NCBI GenBank assembly: GCA_026386955.1 | Contig: JAPLMQ010000084.1 | Coordinates: 1 to 39,644, forward strand | From: Planctomycetota bacterium | Lineage (GTDB): Bacteria; Planctomycetota; Phycisphaerae; Phycisphaerales; Phycisphaeraceae | Direction of reading: 5' to 3' | Length of the DNA: 39,644 nt | Part shown: positions 39,508 to 39,644 of the stretch, in pieces | Layout of the letters: each line of letters starts with the position of its first letter | How positions within the stretch are numbered: position 1 is the stretch's first letter | Translations under genes and position numbers: made by a program | Notes under the pieces: generated by a model | The model's input: the letters and a program-made list of their open reading frames with translations, nothing else | Databases searched by the model: none | What the model was told of the DNA's origin: nothing

Positions 39508-39644
39508 AATCGCTTCTTGATCTTCCGATGGCGGTAGCGGGCCACCACCGGCTCCATCACGCTGCGCCAGTCGTCGGCACTGGCGACGTTGCCGTTCCGC
39601 AGCAGGGCACGCTCCAGGTCGCCGTCCTGGTTGAAGCAGAACAG
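39462..39644 (-). pseudogene. Transposase fragment (IS1380/IS4-like) at the window edge
   Basis: Minus-strand frame from the last base: LFCFNQDGDLERALLRNGNV then ASADDWRSVMEPVVARYRHR and KIKKRF. This matches the conserved part of IS1380-type transposases as the author knows them (CFNQ.GDLE...LR.GNV.SA..WR.VLEP..ARY). The similarity stops at about 39507 (after KKRF); the frame then runs through the neighbouring gene's sequence to a stop at 39462. Both ends of the insertion sequence are missing, so the transposase has lost its C-terminal half. The part 5' of this lies outside the window. Confidence 0.8.

Overview
The window is a high-GC chromosomal segment, most likely from a planctomycete and probably a member of the Phycisphaerae. 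This is inferred from the gene style, not from an rRNA. Supporting signs are a small membrane protein ending in a CxxCGYDLR-type zinc ribbon (9137-9706), two phytanoyl-CoA dioxygenase-like proteins, a TMTC-type membrane glycosyltransferase with TPRs, many TTG starts, and glycoside-hydrolase-like genes separated by palindromic repeats. No rRNA, tRNA, CRISPR array or prophage was recognised.

Layout. 1-2750: 3' end of a primary sigma factor, a hypothetical gene and a PhyH-family oxygenase. 2760-3660: gene-poor, with a strong minus-strand terminator (possible structured RNA) and a pyrimidine tract. 3661-10760: two glycosyltransferases (GT2 and TMTC/TPR), a cysteine-synthase homologue, a lipoprotein, a zinc-ribbon membrane protein and a nucleotide-sugar epimerase/dehydratase. 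10911-14080: a compact iron-sulfur assembly operon (Rrf2/IscR-like regulator, IscS, IscU, IscA) with a good promoter and a strong terminator. 14154-16777: a second PhyH oxygenase translationally coupled to a large protein of unknown function. 17283-22169: ECF sigma factor, zinc-type anti-sigma, an eight-cysteine secreted peptide, a DUF692 (MNIO) enzyme, a DUF2063 partner, a DoxX membrane protein and an Rrf2 regulator. 22480-31850: CheW, GT4, a solitary NuoA, adenylate kinase, a PHP metallohydrolase, a multidomain c-di-GMP enzyme and a PAC2 protein. 31992-39644: a DegT-type aminotransferase and two large glycoside-hydrolase-like genes; the last abuts a broken transposase at the window edge.

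The most interesting system is 17283-21379. Its gene order matches the recently recognised MNIO-modified, cysteine-rich RiPP (bufferin-type) operons: precursor, DUF692 enzyme, DUF2063 partner and DoxX protein, here preceded by its own sigma/anti-sigma pair. The precursor is unusual: lysine- and glycine-rich, with eight Cys mostly spaced CX5C. The likely role is a modified periplasmic metal (copper?) binding peptide; that role is inferred.

The intergenic DNA also carries structured repeats. Four terminators share almost the same hairpin. Two pairs of inverted, hairpin-bearing repeats (33434-33654 and 35794-35970) have compensating base changes and share a TACT hairpin loop, which suggests a REP/BIME-like family.
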